A stretch of DNA of 6,953 nt from Methanobacteriota archaeon (lineage in GTDB: Archaea > Thermoplasmatota > Poseidoniia > Poseidoniales > Thalassarchaeaceae), in contig PATZ01000032.1 of assembly GCA_002712575.1 (NCBI GenBank), positions 16,957 to 23,909 of the forward strand. Direction: 5' to 3'. The stretch's first letter is position 1; each line of letters begins with the position of its first letter. Below the pieces are notes generated by a model. It saw nothing but the letters and a program-made list of their open reading frames with translations, was not told where the DNA came from and did no database searches. Shown here one piece after another: positions 5,176 through 6,953 of the stretch. The position numbers were made by a program, and so were the translations under genes.

Positions 5176-6953
5176 ATGAACTGGGGTAATTTGACTGAGT
5201 ATGTCCGCGCATTAGAGGATAAAGGTGAACTTCTCAGAATAAGCGACCCAATTGATTTGAAGTTTGAAGTGGGTTGTATTGCTGACTATTTAGTAAAAAA
5301 GGAAGGTCCTGCAGTGATATTTGACCAACCAAGACTTGCGGATGGAAATATTAGTAGATTTCCACTTGCAATGAATTTATATGGCACGAGAGAAAGAACA
5401 AACATGGCACTAGGAGTTACAAAACCAAGAGAGATAGGAGATAGGATGGTAGCATTAATGAAACCAGACATTGGTGCAATACTCAGAGCACCATGGAAAG
5501 GGATGAGTTTAGCCCTGGAAGGGATGTCTATGGCTCCAAAGAAAATAAAAAAGGGAAAATGTCAACAGGTAATAATAGAAAATCCAGATATGACAAAATT
5601 GCCGATACCTACAACGTGGCCACAAGATGGAGGGCCATTTATTACATTACCATTAGTAGTTACTAAAGACCCAAATACAGGAATTCATAATATGGGAATG
5701 TATAGAAGTCAGGTTTTTGGACCAAAAGAACTTGGATTACATTGGCAAGCACACAAACATGGAGCAGATCATGCTGAGGAATCTGGAGAAAGAATGCCGG
5801 TTGCAATTTGTTTAGGAGGGCCGCCTGAGGTAATGTTCAGTGCTATTTCACCATTACCTGATAATTTATCAGAATATGAATTCGCTGGATTACTAGGTAA
5901 AAAAAGATTGAAGATTGTTAAATGCAAGACTAATGATTTATGGGTTCCTGCAGAATGTGATTTTGTGATTGAGGGATACACCATTCCGGGAGAAACTAGA
6001 CTCGAAGGGCCCTTTGGAGATCATTTTGGTCATTATTCATTATCTGATCGGTATCCAGTAATGCACGTTACAAAAATCACACACAGAAAAGATCCCATTA
6101 TTCCAATGACCATTGTTGGAGTCCCTCCGATGGAAGATGGTTATCTTGGAGAGGCAATAGGCGATGCTTTTAGACCTGTACTCCAATTTCAACATAGAGA
6201 TGTGATTGATTTATTTTTACCACTAGAAACCGGTTTTCATAATCTTGCTATCGTTTCTTCTAAACAACGTTACCCGAGACAAGCAAGAAAAACTGCTCTT
6301 GGTTTATTAGGTGCAGGTCAAATGATGTTCCTAAAAGTAATAATTTGTGTCGATGCAGAACATCCTGTAAAAGATCTTGATTGTTTGCTTGATGTTTTGG
6401 AAAATAATGTGGATCTTCCGAATGATTTGGTATTTCTGGAAGGCATGGTAGCTGATGCATTAGAACATGCCTCTCCGGAAGAAAACATACACACTAAATT
6501 AATTATTGATGCCACAAGCAGTGAGATAACAAAAAATAAAAATTCAAATAAAAATATATCTAAGTCTATTGAAATATCTTCTTCCGCAGTCGAAGGAGTA
6601 ACGGAATCAAGAATGATAAGATCTAATATGATGGTCGTAACAACTAACATAGAAGGTGGCCCGAAACCAGAAGAAAGTATGGAAGAAGAAAACGAAGAGT
6701 TGGCTTGGCAACAAAGAGAAAAAATTTCAAAAATTTGTAAAGATATTTGGAACCTAGAAGGGGCGAATAATCTAAAATGGCTATTCATCACTGATGATGA
6801 TTTAGATCTAAAATCTGAAGATTGGAAAAGGAAACTATTATGGCAATTATTTTGTAGATTTGATGTATCGAGAGATGTACACTTTGATAGCGATAAAAAA
6901 CGCTTAGCATGGGATGCTACTGCCCCAATACCTTCTAAAAAAGGAGAGATTCC
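5176..6953 (+). CDS. UbiD-family prenylated-FMN decarboxylase, long form, probably menaquinone-type (C-terminus beyond the right edge)
   Basis: UbiD enzymes use prenylated FMN, supplied by a UbiX partner, for reversible decarboxylation of aromatic or unsaturated acids. The visible 592 residues carry the family signature. N172 and R177 (NMGMYRSQV) are the cofactor/metal and catalytic arginine positions. H193 (QAHKH) and E233 (SEYEFAG) are likely metal ligands, and E277 and D282 (LEGPFGDHFGHYS) complete the acid-arginine-acid network. The segment GVPPMEDGYLG (315-325), FHN (354-356) and GQMMFLK (381-387) recall the SCO4490/MqnL-like branch that decarboxylates dihydroxynaphthoate in the futalosine menaquinone route; this assignment is from memory and less sure than the family. 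A low-complexity linker (about 450-508) leads to a second C-terminal module with LLWQLFCRFDVSRDVHF (554-570), as in UbiD proteins of about 600 residues, so only a few residues are probably missing. I chose the ATG at 5176 because MNWGNLTEYVRALE fits the family start and a GAGGA lies just upstream, though closely spaced. ATG 5149 and GTG 5125 are alternatives. A role in the archaeal mevalonate branch (anhydromevalonate phosphate decarboxylase) is a less likely alternative. Confidence 0.95.
   Translation, partial: MNWGNLTEYVRALEDKGELLRISDPIDLKFEVGCIADYLVKKEGPAVIFDQPRLADGNISRFPLAMNLYGTRERTNMALGVTKPREIGDRMVALMKPDIGAILRAPWKGMSLALEGMSMAPKKIKKGKCQQVIIENPDMTKLPIPTTWPQDGGPFITLPLVVTKDPNTGIHNMGMYRSQVFGPKELGLHWQAHKHGADHAEESGERMPVAICLGGPPEVMFSAISPLPDNLSEYEFAGLLGKKRLKIVKCKTNDLWVPAECDFVIEGYTIPGETRLEGPFGDHFGHYSLSDRYPVMHVTKITHRKDPIIPMTIVGVPPMEDGYLGEAIGDAFRPVLQFQHRDVIDLFLPLETGFHNLAIVSSKQRYPRQARKTALGLLGAGQMMFLKVIICVDAEHPVKDLDCLLDVLENNVDLPNDLVFLEGMVADALEHASPEENIHTKLIIDATSSEITKNKNSNKNISKSIEISSSAVEGVTESRMIRSNMMVVTTNIEGGPKPEESMEEENEELAWQQREKISKICKDIWNLEGANNLKWLFITDDDLDLKSEDWKRKLLWQLFCRFDVSRDVHFDSDKKRLAWDATAPIPSKKGEI

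Noticed and set aside
6318..6791. 157-codon minus-strand open frame rich in Ser, Phe and Leu
   Set aside because: It is antisense to the UbiD C-terminal region, whose plus-strand frame is continuous and carries family motifs on both sides. The Ser/Phe-rich composition reflects the reverse of Lys/Glu-rich codons.
3852..6953. The UbiD protein as part of the archaeal mevalonate route (anhydromevalonate phosphate decarboxylase) next to a prenyl reductase
   Set aside because: The pairing is attractive, but those decarboxylases are shorter as I recall, and the GVPPMED/FHN/GQMMF motifs and long C-terminus fit the menaquinone-type or long-form UbiD better. Kept only as an alternative.
1..6953. CRISPR array, insertion sequence, tRNA or rRNA gene, or defence system
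   Set aside because: No regularly spaced direct repeats, terminal inverted repeats, transposase motifs, clover-leaf sequences or defence-type domains were seen on either strand.

Overview
The window looks like a piece of an AT-rich archaeal chromosome. My best guess is a marine Thermoplasmatota lineage such as Marine Group II (Poseidoniales) or Group III. The evidence is a geranylgeranyl-reductase-type flavoprotein, an archaeal-style FKBP prolyl isomerase with an inserted domain and an extra C-terminal domain, and two TTTATA-type TATA boxes with no bacterial -35/-10 pair. The lineage is an inference; the archaeal assignment is fairly well supported. No rRNA, tRNA, CRISPR array, transposase or other mobile element was seen. 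Genes fill almost the whole window and no gap exceeds 90 bases.

Layout from left to right. (1) Positions 1-671, minus strand: a lipoprotein of unknown function that runs off the left edge, preceded by a possible 40-residue ORF. Both lie downstream of a clear TATA box at 715-727. (2) Positions 733-1425, minus: an FKBP/SlyD-like peptidyl-prolyl isomerase with its own TATA box (1484-1497) and a strong Shine-Dalgarno sequence (1433-1439). (3) Positions 1502-5087, minus: a two-gene unit of a geranylgeranyl reductase family flavoprotein followed, with a 23-base overlap and a GTG start, by a large CcmF cytochrome c haem lyase. (4) A divergent 88-base spacer at 5088-5175. (5) Positions 5176 to the right edge, plus: a long-form UbiD-family prenylated-FMN decarboxylase, most similar by remembered motifs to the menaquinone (futalosine-route) branch.

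Taken together, the centre and right of the window have a respiratory theme. A UbiD-type decarboxylase could work in quinone ring synthesis. A prenyl reductase could saturate either archaeal lipid chains or a quinone tail. CcmF attaches haem to apocytochrome c. The overlap of the reductase and ccmF suggests co-expression. The FKBP gene appears to be an independently transcribed folding helper.

No clear-cut new system is visible. The points most worth a second look are the enlarged central membrane region of CcmF, the coupling of a prenyl reductase to cytochrome c maturation beside a UbiD decarboxylase, and the uncharacterised small ORF plus lipoprotein.
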